64,000 nt of DNA from the NCBI GenBank assembly GCA_021397845.1, contig CM038047.1, positions 46,345,210 through 46,409,209 of the forward strand. Reading direction: 5' to 3'. Source of the DNA: Areca catechu. Lineage: Eukaryota; Streptophyta; Magnoliopsida; Arecales; Arecaceae. A program made the position numbers and the translations under genes. Shown piece by piece: positions 33,836-44,859 of the stretch; position 1 is the stretch's first letter; each line of letters begins with the position of its first letter. The notes under the pieces are model-generated. The model worked only from the letters and a program-made list of their open reading frames with translations, was not told the origin of the DNA and did no database searches.

Positions 33836-34640
33836 AGCAGGAGACGAAGGAAAAGTTAAGATCGACAGATTTGATGGGAAGGACTTTGACTTCTGGAAGA
33901 TGCAGATAGAGGATTATTTGTATCAGAAGAAGCTTCACCAACCATTGTTGAGTGTAAAACCTACCGATATATGGCAAAATGACTGGGATTTACTAGACCG
34001 CCAGGCTTTGAGAGTTATTCAACTGACGTTGGCCAAGAATGTCATGTTCAATGTCTTGGAGGAGAAGACGACATCAGGTTTGATGAAGGCTCTATACGAC
34101 ATATATGAGAAGCCTTCGGCCTCCAATAAAGTTTATTTTATACATCGTCTGTTTAATCTCAAGATGAGAGAAGGTGCGTCTGTCACGGATCATATTAATG
34201 AGTTTAATTTAATTACCAGTCAGTTAAGTTCTGTCGACATCAATTTTGATGATGAAGTCCGTGCTTTGATCCTCTTATCATCTTTGCCCGAGAGCTGGGG
34301 TGCAATTGTGATAGCTGTTAGCAGTTCCTGCGGATCAAACAAGTTAAAATTTGAAGAGGTCCAGAACTTGATTCTCGGTGAAGATATCAGGAGAAAAGAA
34401 GCCAGTGGGAGCTCTGGATCTACCTTGACGACCCAAAAAGGCAGAGGGAGGACTGCACAGTATAGCAACAACCGTAGGAGATCCAAATCCAAGCAAAGGA
34501 GCCAATCAAGATCCAGGGGTGATGGCTGTTGGCACTGCGATAAGAAGGGGCACACCAGGAAAAACTGTTGGGCAAGGAAGAATAAAGGACAGAAGGAAGA
34601 GTCAGTCAATGCAGTGATCGAGAATACTAAAGAGGCTTTA
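33836..34640 (+). pseudogene. gag: gag of array unit B, start codon lost
   Basis: The position of the unit A start codon reads ATA here (33834-33836), but the frame is otherwise open for nearly 300 codons: FDGKDFDFWKMQIEDYLYQKKLHQ, capsid core as in unit A, and an intact CX2CX4HX4C knuckle (CWHCDKKGHTRKNC). An upstream in-frame ATG at 33825 could substitute. A one-base insertion near 34640 relative to unit A throws the reading out of frame with protease. Confidence 0.9.
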
Positions 34641-34662
34641 ACATCTCAGTGTAGACAGTCTG

Positions 34663-37661
34663 ATGGGGTCATGGATCCTAGACTCCGGTGCTTTGTTTCA
34701 CTCTACCTCACAGATAGAATGCATAAGAAATTATATAGCTGGTAATTTTAGAAAGGTTTATCTGGCAGATGATGAGGCTTTGGACATCGTGGGGAGAGGT
34801 GATGTTCATATCAAGATGCCGAATCAGTCGGTATGGAAGCTGAAGAATGTCAGACATGTCCCTAATTTAAAGAGAAACTTGATTTCAGTCGAGCAACTGG
34901 ACTTGGAGGGCTATGTCATAATTTTTGTTGGCGGCTCCTGGAAGATCGCCAAGGGTGCTATGATGATAGCACGTAGAAGCAAGTTGGGCACCCTCTACAT
35001 GACTAGTAACATGAAAGATGCAGTGGCTTTGGCACAGGCAGACTCGGAGTTGTTGCACTATCTCTGGGTCACATGGGACAAAAAAGATGCAAGTATTACA
35101 GAAGAAGGGCAAGCTAGCTGGTCTGAAGACAACGGATGTTGGTTTATGCAAGCATTGTGTTCTTGGAAAGAAGAAGAGAGTCAGCTTCATCAAGACAGGT
35201 AGAGCACCAAGATCGAAAAAGCTGGAGCCAGTTTACACTGACATGTGGGGTCCCTTTCCGGTGGCATCCTTTGGAGGCTTAAGTTATTATATGACATTTA
35301 TCGACGATTCCACTAGGAATGTATGAATTTATTTTTTGCATAATAAACCTAATGTATTTGACACTTTTAGGAAGTGGAAAAACTTAGTAAAAAATGAGTC
35401 TGAACAAAAGATCAAGTGCCTAAGATCAGATAATGGAGGCGAGTACAATAGTATTAAGTTCAAGGAGTTCTGCGCAGCTAATGGGATCAAGATGGAAAAG
35501 ACTATCCCGAGTACGCCACAACAAAGTGGGATAGCTGAGCGCATGAACCGTACCCTGAACAAGAGAGCGAGGAGCATGAGACTCCATGCTGGATTGCCCA
35601 AGATGTTTTGGGCTGAGGCAGTTAGCACCGCTGCCTATCTGATTAATAGAGATCCCTCCGTCCCTCTTGATTGTAAGATCCCTGAAGAAGGGTGGACAGT
35701 TAAATCAGCAAACTTATCTCACCTGAAGGTCCCCGGCTATGTCTCCTATGTCCACATCAATGCTAAGAAGAAAGACAAGCTATATGCAAAGTCAAAGAAG
35801 TGCTTCTTCATTGATTATGGCATTGATGATTTTGATTATAAGTTCTAGAGCGAGGACGATAAAATCATCAAGAGCAAGGACGTGGTGTTCAATAAGAGAA
35901 GCCTATACAAGGACCAAGGTGTTCCAGATAGAGCAGAAGAGGTAGACAAAGAGAAAAAGCAAGTAGAGTTGGAAGAGATCACTGATAAAGACATTGCCCG
36001 AGGGAGCAAGAGTTCTTGAACCTGAGCCAGAAACACCTCAATTGAGAAGATCTGCAAGGACCCCGAAACCACGTGTAAGGCACTCACCCTCGTTACATTA
36101 CCTGCTGTTGATAGATAGAGGGGAGCCAAAGTGCTTTGATGAGGCCATGGAGAGCAAAAATTCGGTCAAGTGGGAGCTGGCGATGAAGGATGAAATGCAA
36201 TCCTTGATAAAAAATAAGACATGGGAGCTCAGCACACTACCGAATGGAAAAAAAGCACTGCATAATAAATGGGTCTGCAAGGTCAAAGAGGAACCTGATG
36301 GCAGTAAGAGGTATAAGGCAAAGCTAGTTGTGAAAGGATTCCAACAGAAAGAGGGTATAGATTATACCGAGATTTTTTCTCCCGTTGTCAACCTCTTTAC
36401 CATTCGAGTTGTTCTGAGCATTGTAACTATGGAGGACTTACACCTAGAGCAACTAGATGTTACTACTTTTCTGCATGGTGAGATAGATGAAGACATTTAC
36501 ATGTAGCAGCCCATTAACTTCGAGGTCCCTAATAAAGAAGATCAAGTATGCAAGATTTGAAAAAGCTTGTATGGTTTAAAACAAGCCCCCAGGTTATGGT
36601 ACAAGAAGTTTGATGGATTCATGATCAACAATGGTTTTTCTAGATGCAAGGAGGATCATTGCTGTTATTTCAAGATACTCGAAAATAGTTTCATAATATT
36701 ACTCTTGTATGTTGATGATATGTTATTGCTGGGCCAGACATGCAAAAGATTGAAAGATGGAAGCGAGAGATGTCTAGATAATTTGCAATGAACATGGGTG
36801 CAGCAAAGCAGATACTTGGGCTGAGGATCGAAAGAGAGAGCGACGGGCACACTAAAGTTGATTCAGAGTAGCTATTTCGAAAAGGTGTTGAACAGATTCA
36901 ACATGTCAAATGCAAAACAGGTGAAGACATCTTTGACCGCACATTTCAAGCTTTCGAAGGAACAGTCACCCAAGGTTAATGATGAGCTGAAGACAATGAC
37001 CAGGGTTCCGTATGCTTCAGCCATTGGCAGCTTGATGTACGCGATGGTTTGCACGAGACCGGATATTGCACATGCAGTGGAAGTTGTGAGCAAGCACATG
37101 GCAAATCCGGGCAAGCAACATTGGGAAGCTGTCAAATGGATCCTGCGATATCTTAAAGGTACTAAGGATGTCGGCCTATGCTATAGGAGGGGCAGTTTGA
37201 CTTTTTAGGGATATGTGGATGCAGACCTGGATGGCGATGCCGACACGAGGAGCACGATTGGGTATGTGTATACCATTGGCAGGACAGCGGTGAGCTGGAT
37301 CTCGCAACTGCAAAAGATCATGGCTCTTTCCACCACCGAGACGGAGTATGTGGCACTCACTGAAACTAGCAAGAAGATGATCTGGCTGCAAAACTTGTTG
37401 AAGGAGCTTGGTAAAGAGCAGAGTTGCAGTGTACTGTTCTGTGATAGTCAGAGTGCTATTCATCTTGCGAAGAATCCAATGTTCCATGCGAGAACGAAGC
37501 ATATACAGCTGAGATATCATTTCATCAGGGTATTGCTTGAAGATGGATGTCTGTCACTGGAAAAAATTCATAGCTCAAAGAATTTAGTAGATATGCTGAC
37601 AAAGGTAATTGCTGCAGAGAAATTGGGGCTATGTATGGCCTCAATTGACCTCCGGAGCTAG
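34663..37661 (+). pseudogene. pol: pol (protease, integrase, RT, RNase H) of array unit B
   Basis: Protease SWILDSGALFHST at 34668. Integrase has YTDMWGPFPVASFGG, CLRSDNGGEYN and PQQSGIAERMNRT (Asn to Ser before the Gly-Ile-Ala-Glu motif). RT: first Asp in QLDVTTFLHG (one codon shorter than unit A: Ala missing), LYGLKQAPRLWYKKF, LLYVDDMLLL, then a frameshift near 36730. RNase H: DADTRSTIGYVYTIG, TETEYVALTETSKKMIW, FCDSQSAIHLAKNP, ending SIDLRS at 37659. Stops at TAG/TGA codons occur at about 35324, 35847, 36504 and 36560. Better preserved than unit A. Confidence 0.9.
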
Positions 37662-37763
37662 TTGATTGAAGGCGCCGCACAAGATACTAACTTTTATTTT
37701 GGAAGTTTGTTTTATTTTTCAGGTGGATGCTGATATTGTGTCCAAGTCTCCAAGTGGGAGAGT

Positions 37764-38659
37764 TGTTAGGCGTGGAGCCTTATCCAACATCCCAAAAGCC
37801 CAGCCCAAAGAAAAAAAGAAACAAGAAAAATTGGCCTGGCCCGACCCATGCGAGCGCGGGCTGGCGCATGGCCCGGCCCGGATCCACCCGCGCGGGAGAG
37901 CAAGCGAGTGTGCGGACGCGCGCGCGAGCGTGTAATGCATGGCCCAAGCCCATGCGACGCATGCCAGAGCGCCTGGGCTCGGCCTATCTCCCAGCGACAG
38001 CCATCGTGGACGTTTCCCCGCATTTCCCAGGGACGTTTCGCGCAGTGTATGAGTGGTCCACGAGTTTTCTTGCGATCTGAGCCATCCGATGGCTCGATCA
38101 GATGGTCGAGATTTGATCTGGGATGTTAGGCTTGATCTGGCACTGTTTTTGGCACAATCTGGGCTCTTGATCTTTGATCGGACGGCTAGAGTTGGTTACT
38201 GGATGTTTTGGTCTTCTACAGCAACCAAAAGTCGGGTTTTTCTCCCGTTCGAGCTCTTTAAAAGCCGTAGGAAGCCTGTGAGAGCCAGTAAAGATGCAGA
38301 GAACGTGATACAAGCCCTAAAGAACTTTTCCAAGAGAGAAAAAGGCAGAGAAAGAGATAAAACTGTAAAAAGGCAAGAGATCTTCCACCAAAAAATTATT
38401 TCCGGGTGAGAGATATTTTTTGGTGTATTTTTTATTTTTTTCTTTTTTTTTCCTATTTGAGGGCTGGGGTGAGCATCCCGTAAAACTTCCTGTAAATCTT
38501 TTTATAGTAGAGATTTGTTCTTGTGCGGCCATGGACGTAGGAGCTGGAGTCTCTGAACCACGTAATCCCTTGTGTTGTGCTTGTGCTGTGATTTATTTTA
38601 CCAGGTTCTGTTTTCTTTTCCTGTGAATTTCGTATTTCACAGTGATCCGTTCAGTAACA
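37764..38659 (+). repeat. LTR3 of the copia array
   Basis: TGTTAGGCGTGGAGCC...TTCAGTAACA, 896 bp; AAGTGGGAGAG polypurine tract just upstream at 37752-37762. Shorter than LTR1 because the GC-rich U3 repeat is lower in copy. Confidence 0.95.
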
Positions 38660-38664
38660 AGGAC
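38660..38664 (+). repeat. Target-site duplication, right (AGGAC)
   Basis: AGGAC directly after LTR3; matches 27924-27928. The codons across it (GGA-CAC-TTC-GCT-CAT-GAG-TGC) are those of a zinc knuckle in the old copia gag. Confidence 0.9.
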
Positions 38665-40429
38665 ACTTCGCTCATGAGTGCATTGAGCCGAAGAAGATAT
38701 AATCTTACTCTTTCATAACTTCGGTCAAGTTTCTAGCATAGTTTTACTTACTGAATCCCATCCTTTCTGGATTGTAGACTTAGCATCCACCATCCATGTA
38801 GCTAGAAATTATGAAGCATTTGTAGAATATCACTGGATTCTAATGGGAACAAAGTGGATATATGCAGGGAACAATACAAAGGTTGAAGCCAAGGGCATTA
38901 GCACTTGCAAATTGAATCAAGGAGGTCGAACACTTCCTATATGACATTCTTTATGCCCCTGAAATTGGGTGAAACTTAATATTGATTGTCGTTCTTCTAG
39001 GTTTAGTTTTCAATTTGAATTTCCATGGTAATGGTTTTGATTTGTATAATAGAGATATATTTTATTGTGTTGGATATTTTCTAGATGGTTTTAATGCGTT
39101 GGATTTTGAACAATATGATATTTTTGTTAATAGTTACTTTTCTTTAAATGTATCTTCTAGTAGTAATGATGTAGATATAAATATTTGATATACAAGAGTA
39201 GGACATATAGGTTAAGACCAAATGAATAGACTTACAAGAAAAGGTCTATTGGATTTAATTTCGAAAGTGGACCAACCTATATGTGAACACTACTTAACTA
39301 AAAAGCAATGAGAACCATTCAATAATGGAACTAGAGAAAAATTTTCATTACAATTAATCTATTCTAATATTTGTAGCCCAATGAATATGAGGGTAAGGTA
39401 CAGAGCTAGGTATTTCATCATATTTATTCAACAATTGCACACGATATGGTCATATTTATCTAATTTCTCATAAATTAGAAGCATTGAATTATTTCAAAAA
39501 GTATGTGAACCTGGTTGAAAATTAGCTTGACAAATATATAAAAGTTTTGAGAATAGATAGAATGTATGAATACTTATATGACAATTTAAAAAATTTTATG
39601 ATAAAAGAGGCATATCCAGATTATTAACTATTTCTAGACTCCTCAACAAATTGGTATTTGTAGAAAGAAGAAACCACTCTTGGATATGGTTAGGTCAATG
39701 TGGCACAAGTTAATTTGTTAATATCTTTTTGGGACAATGCATTATTAACTGCAACTTATATTCTTAACCATATCCCTTCAAAATCAGTTAATTCCACTCT
39801 CTATGAACTATGGTATGGTAAAAAACCTAACCTAAGCAACTTACGATCATTGGGATCAGCTGCTTATATGCATGACCCATCTCACAGTTATCGAAAATTA
39901 GGTCGAACGAGAAAGAAATATATCTTTATAAGATACTCTGAGCAATCCAAAGGATATGTATTCCTTGGAGAACAAGCATATGGAAGCATGACTAAGTTTG
40001 AAACAAGAGATGCCATATTCTTGGAAAGTGATTTTCCAAGCAAAGGTGAGGTTGATCAGGCTTTCAATTCTATGAACTAAAAGATTCTAATAAAAGTGAA
40101 ACCATTGAACAACCAAATAAGGAGTTGTCATGATATTTTGAGCCAAGTGGGAGCAATTCTCTTATCAATGATTTGGCTCAAGAACAACCTCAAATAAGTA
40201 GAAGCAATCGTAAAGGAATACCTCGACATCATTTTGACATCAAAAATCAGGCTTTTATAATTACTCCACTAGATGAAAGTGAGCCTAAAATGGTAGAAGA
40301 AGCTCTTTCATCTTTTGCAAAAAAGAATGAAAGAAAACAATGGAAGAAGAAATCGAGTCCATAAAAATCAACCATGTCTAAGACTTGGTTGATCTGCTAC
40401 CAAGATGTAAAGCTATTGAAAACAACGGT
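38665..40429 (+). pseudogene. pol: Old copia element: knuckle tail, protease, integrase
   Basis: FAHECIEPKK completes the gag knuckle. Protease is relic-like (WIVDLASTIHVA in place of W-D-S/T-GA). GAG-pre-integrase is seen as YTRVGHIG, then integrase fragments around 39200-39700 and an open block 39700-40080: FWDNALLTATYILNHIPSKSV, ELWYGKKPNLSNLRSLGSAAYMH, YSEQSKGYVF. At about 40380 it reads LVDLLPRCKAIE, the start of the RT region, where the SINE is inserted. Many stops; dead. Confidence 0.8.
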
Positions 40430-40690
40430 CCCGAGCTCCAAGAAATTCCTGAATTTAATCGATTCATCCACGGAATCATGCCTCAAACCCGTGACCAGTT
40501 TGTAGAAAGTCAATGGATACTCCATTTCTACCAGCAGGTGTATTAGTGGTGTCAGGTTGACGTACTCACCGTTTGGTGGGGAAAGACTCTACAATGATCT
40601 TGTATTGAACATTACCTGGCGGGGCGGGGGCCTGAGGGATAGCTCTCCCGGGATTTATCCCCCCATCCCTTTTTCATTACCAAAAAGAAA
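40430..40690 (+). mobile_element. SINE inserted in the old copia RT region
   Basis: The 3' body (GTGTCAGGTTGACGTACTC, AACATTACCTGGC, GGGATTTATCCCCCC and the TTTTCATTACCAAAAAG tail) matches the SINE copy at 11331-11940. It falls between copia codons KAIE-N and LIKRYKAHLVAK, which are adjacent in intact elements. The promoter-box end is poorly preserved and the exact left boundary is approximate. Confidence 0.6.
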
Positions 40691-40978
40691 AGATTAAAAG
40701 AAAGGAAAATTGATCTATTAAAAGATATAAGGCACATTTAGTGGCTAAGCTCAACAAGAGGGTACTAATTATAAGAAAAAATTTTCACCTGTGGTAAGGT
40801 TAGCCTCTATTTGTCTAATATTTGTAATAGTTGTATATTTAGATTTAAAATTATATTAAATATATCTAAAGACAACATTTCTTGATGAAAAACTAGATGG
40901 AAAGATTTATATGGAATAACCAAAAGATTTTGAGTTGGTGGGTCAAGGGTGCAAGGTGTGCAAACTTCAAATATCCAT
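40691..40978 (+). pseudogene. pol: Old copia element: RT, 5' part
   Basis: RYKAHLVAKLNKR, then stops and frame changes, to VCKLQISIY where the CACTA element interrupts. The reading resumes at 46691 with SLK, together giving the copia motif SIY-x-LKQ. The first catalytic Asp region is degraded. Confidence 0.75.
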
Positions 40979-40989
40979 ATATACTACAA

Positions 40990-41560
40990 GAAAACACTAT
41001 TTTAGCAACCGAGAAATCGGTTGCTAATAATTAAAAATCGGTTGCAAATTAAATTTGCAACCGATTTTGCAACCGAAATACGTCGGTTGCAAAAACCCAG
41101 GTTGCAAAATTTTGTGATCGATTTTATTCGGTTGCAAAAATTTAGCAACCGATTTTGGTGTATTTATAAAATTTAATTTTTTTTAATGATTTTAAAGTCG
41201 GAAATTGGTTGCAAATTCGGTTGCTAAGTATTAATTTTTTATAAAAAATCGGTTGAAAATTAATAAAAATTGGTTGCAAATTAATAAAAATTTGAAAAAA
41301 AATAAAAATCAGTTGCCAAATCGATTGCAAATTAATAAAAATTGGTTGCAAAATTGGTTGCAAATTAATGAAAATATGAAAAAAATAAAAATCAGTTGCA
41401 AATTAAAAAAATCTGAAAAAAATAAAAATCGGTTGCAAAATCAGTTGCAATTTAATAAAAATCTAAAAAAATTTAAAAATTTGTTGCAAAATTGGTTGCA
41501 AATTAATAAAAATCTGAAAAAAAAAAAAAATCGATTGTAAAATTAATTGCTAAAATAGAA
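40990..41560. repeat. Left subterminal repeat array of the CACTA element
   Basis: Repeated GGTTGCAAA and inverted TTTGCAACC motifs in AT-rich DNA with tracts such as AATAAAAATCTGAAAAA. About 0.57 kb, compared with 1.8 kb on the right. Probable transposase-binding motifs (family knowledge). Confidence 0.85.
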
Positions 41561-42039
41561 TAATTAAAAAAATAAAATATTAGTTTTTTCCTGTATTTTA
41601 CAATATTGCCATAGACAGGCCGAATTTTCAATATGATTGAATTTTTTGCAACCACTTGTGCAAGGGCAATCATTGGGACCAAAATGGTAAGCTCAATATT
41701 ACATAGCACATTAAGATAAATCCAGAAAAATGGAGCTATCAGCAATCAGGAAGGGATATCAAGATAAATTTATTTCTAAATGTAAGATTTGCCTCATATC
41801 ACCTAAAGTATCAAAATGTCATAAACAAACTAGACTATTTTGGTCATTCCATCCATGATAGGAATTATGAAATACTCAAACAGCACCTAAGCTGCTGAAG
41901 ACAGGATAGTATACTAACTTAGCACTTCACAAGCATAAAGTTATTTAAACATGCATACACCAAGCTTAAACTACCTCGGAACATCCTACATAAATATTTG
42001 GAAAAGGCAGCTATATTTTGGTCAAATTTCAGAAGCAAC

Positions 42040-42200
42040 TTTACCTGTACTTCAGCAGATGCTAGGAGGTGCTCAACTGAAGGCATGACCTCTGCCTGAT
42101 TTTAACAAGTATAGACAACTCTTACCTCTCTACAAACATTTTGGTCGAAGTTCCTTCTACATATTTCTCTACCCTGCCTCCCATAAACAAGCAATCCCTG
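42040..42200 (-). pseudogene. Two further exon-like blocks in the CACTA cargo, unidentified
   Basis: On the minus strand, two short blocks bounded by AG acceptors and GTAAGA/GTAAAG donors: one translatable as DCLFMGGRVEKYVEG (about 42200-42127) and one as AEVMPSVEHLLASAEVQ (about 42104-42054). Neither looks like the next dynamin exons. I cannot name the source gene; they may be a second captured fragment or chance. Confidence 0.3.
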
Positions 42201-42465
42201 AAACCAAATTTACAACAGATAAGAATACAAAAACTACCAAGTCAGTCATAAATAACTAAGAATGCGAAATCAGAAACTTGAACTTGTAAGACAGAAATTT
42301 CTTTACAGATTTAAAGATTATAGAATATGATTCAGAAATTACCATGTTCAATAAATTGAACAGTGATTGCTATTTGTTAATTTCATTATTGATAATCATT
42401 TTCTCTATCCAGTGCAGATGCTTCTTCATATGCACACACTGTTTAGTGCAAGATTTCATTCGGTT

Positions 42466-42832
42466 GAGAAGGGTCTAAGGCAGCAAGCCATCCAAATATG
42501 CAAACCATCCAAATATGCAACACCATTTAGATCCAGGCAAAATGGTCCGATCCAACATACACTTTCAGCACTTGAAGCATCATGAAGATACCAAGGCAAC
42601 TCATCACAGCCTCTAACCGTGGATAACAAGATGAGGCAATCCATAAAAATGCACAATAAAACAACAAAAAGAGAATAAAAGTGTCAAACAATAAGATTCA
42701 TAGGCTCAAGATTGCCTATTTTTATACATTGAGAAGGGTCTAAGGCAGCAAATGGTTGCTTGCAATAATAGCAAGCCATCCAAATTTACAACATCATTTA
42801 GATCTAGGCAAAATGGTTTGAGAAACTATTCA
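42466..42832. repeat. Direct duplication inside the CACTA cargo
   Basis: About 90-bp blocks at 42466-42560 and 42727-42832 share GAGAAGGGTCTAAGGCAGCAA, GCAAGCCATCCAAAT and CATTTAGATCYAGGCAAAATGG in the same order, separated by about 165 bp of unlike sequence. Function unknown. Confidence 0.7.
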
Positions 42833-42924
42833 TACGTAATTATGAATGTTTATAGAAATTTACGGAGAAAATACGACAAAAGATTAGCCTTTTTGGCTTT
42901 TTTTAATGGAAACAAAGGACATAC

Positions 42925-44584
42925 CGTTGACTACGGTTCACCACACCCACATAACCAAGTTTAAGGGGGATAACATTTCCCAGTAAAAAGTTACGGGCAT
43001 CAAAACCTCTATCCATTATATCCAGCTGAAAACCGAAAGCAAAAGTTATAGTGTCTCGTCCAAGATTAATAATAACAATCTTTGAATGTAAAACTATAAA
43101 ACAAACAAATAAGACCTTTATGATGACACCAATAGTCCGAGAACCTGTAGCCACCCAAAAAAAAAGCAGTAGCAGTTATTCTAGTATTGTATCACAGCTG
43201 CTATATTATTTATTGATTATATGGTTAGAGTCCAAAGTTGATATTTAACTTACCAACAAGCTACATGCTTTCTTGGAAAAACTTACCATCTGGATCAGCA
43301 AGTCTAGCCATCTGAAGTGCATCAGAATTTGCTAAATCTGCATTTGCTGGTGAAACTGATAATATTATGCAAGTCCTATATTTGATGTATGATAAGATCA
43401 TTGTTCTAATTCTTGCCTCAATGTCACTGGGCTGATCACCAACTGGTACTTCAGTTATTCCAGGTAAATCTACCAAAGTAATATTCAGAACATTTGGTGA
43501 AAAAATTTTCAAACAAATTTGTTTGTCAGAAACTCCCTTGTTCCCTCCTGCCTCCCTATCTGTTTCAGCCTACAATCAATGGAGTATGTCCATTGGTTAG
43601 TTCAAAAGAGGCATAGCTGCCATGATGAATTATTAGAGAATACCCAATTAACAATGATCATAATGATGCAACTACAATATCATTTGTCTGCATAGTGAAT
43701 TTTAAGTACTAAAAGAATCAGGAGTACTGTTCAAATAAAGAATAACAAATGACATAAAAGGTTCCATTTTATTAAAATTAACATGTTGAGGTGGATGCTA
43801 AAGCTTAAAATTAGTCAAAACTCCTGAGGAAGTCATTTTTGCAAAATTGACGACAGCATCTTATATATAAGGAAGACGTTAACTAAGATAAACATGAGTT
43901 TACCATCAAAACTATTAATTCAACAGCATTTAACAAAAGTACTTGTATGCGAGAAACAATTTTTTCAGGTAAAACAAAACCCCAGGGATTGCGTAATCTG
44001 CATTTATCCCATGATGTTGGGAATAACTCTCTCTACCTTGTGATGCTTTGGAAGATTTTTAAGATATACTAAAAAAAACTGGAGAAGACAAATTGCCTTC
44101 ACATACAGAGAATAAGCTGTTATACCCTTAATTTTTTTCCAATCAGCTAAGTCAACTACTCTTAAGAAGAAGGGAAATCTCCTAAAACAAAGAAGTGTTA
44201 AACCCTACTGACCTGAATCTCGCGCCGAATTTCGGAGAAGTCGTAAAACCTCTCTCAAGGAGAGTGGAGGAACTCCCCCCATACGTCCCTTCCCTCCACC
44301 GCCTCCTGCCGTCGGGGGCAGTGCACGAGCTGGAGCACAAGCGGCCTCCTGGTACAAATATCGGAGCCCCGGGGAAGAAAATCACGGCCAACGAGCGCCT
44401 CCAGCACACTCGACTTGCCGCTGCTCTGGCTTCCGACCTCTGCCACCTACGGCAGATCGATGGTGGACGAGCTCCCAAGCTGGGCGAAGATATCCTGGAG
44501 CTTGTTCACGATCGGGATCACCGAGTTCCCGATCGCCCCCACCGCAGCCGCCGCTGGCGATGGGGCAGCAGCCGCAGCCGCCAT
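42925..44584 (-). pseudogene. Captured dynamin-related (DRP3-like) gene fragment, four exons
   Basis: Dynamin-related proteins are GTPases for mitochondrial/peroxisomal fission. Exon 1 (44584-44213): Ala-rich start, IPIVNKLQDIFAQLG, P-loop GSQSSGKSS, then FYDFSEIRREIQ and donor GTCAGT. Exon 2 (43569-43287): AETDREAGGNKGVSDKQI, then LVDLPGITEVPVGDQPSD (G3) to ADPDG and donor GTAAGT. Exon 3 (43144-43116): SRTIGVIIK. Exon 4 (43025-42925): LDIMDRGFDARNFLLGN to NRSQ and donor GTATGT. Frame is kept across all four exons (372+283+29+101 bp). Damage: TAG at codon 46 (a CAG position), TGA at codon 110, and G4 motif TKLD changed to IKLD. Everything after exon 4, including middle domain and GED, is absent. 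DNA-level capture, since introns are kept. Confidence 0.9.
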
Positions 44585-44859
44585 TTGATCCTCTTCTGAA
44601 CGACGAAATCGAGGGTTTGGAGCGGATCGAAGGAGGGTTTGGAGATCCAAGAAACCACTCACGGAACAGAGATGAGAGAGAGATGGACCTGCAATGGAGA
44701 AGACGACGGTCAACTTACCGGATCCGGGGAAGTCGCGGATGGCCGTACGGGGAGAGGGGTGCTGCAGTGACACCGGAGATCGGACCACCGATGATCTGGA
44801 CGGGAGAGGGGCTGGGGGACTTGCGGATTTAATCGAAGAGTGGAAGGGGGCAGCGGGGG

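Larger units (their letters stand above)
27929..38659 (+). mobile_element. Three-LTR tandem array of a Tnt1-like copia element
   Basis: The order is LTR1 (27929-28901), internal A (28902-32865), LTR2 (32866-33799), internal B (33800-37763), LTR3 (37764-38659). The whole has one AGGAC target duplication, at its outer ends only. Each internal region has an initiator-tRNA-Met primer site after its left LTR and a polypurine tract (AAGTGGGAGAG) before its right LTR. Gag and pol resemble the Tork/Tnt1 group of Ty1/copia. Both internal copies have many stops and frameshifts. Shared middle LTR plus a single outer duplication means the second unit arose after or during one insertion event, not by two independent insertions. 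Confidence 0.95.

Noticed and set aside
41253..41540. Lys/Asn-rich frame of repeated INKNLKKNKN-type residues
   Set aside because: Translation of the AT-rich CACTA subterminal array; not a gene.
42925..44584. Considered as a real host dynamin gene
   Set aside because: Only the first four exons exist, with two in-frame stops, and it lies wholly inside a CACTA element with intact ends and target duplication.
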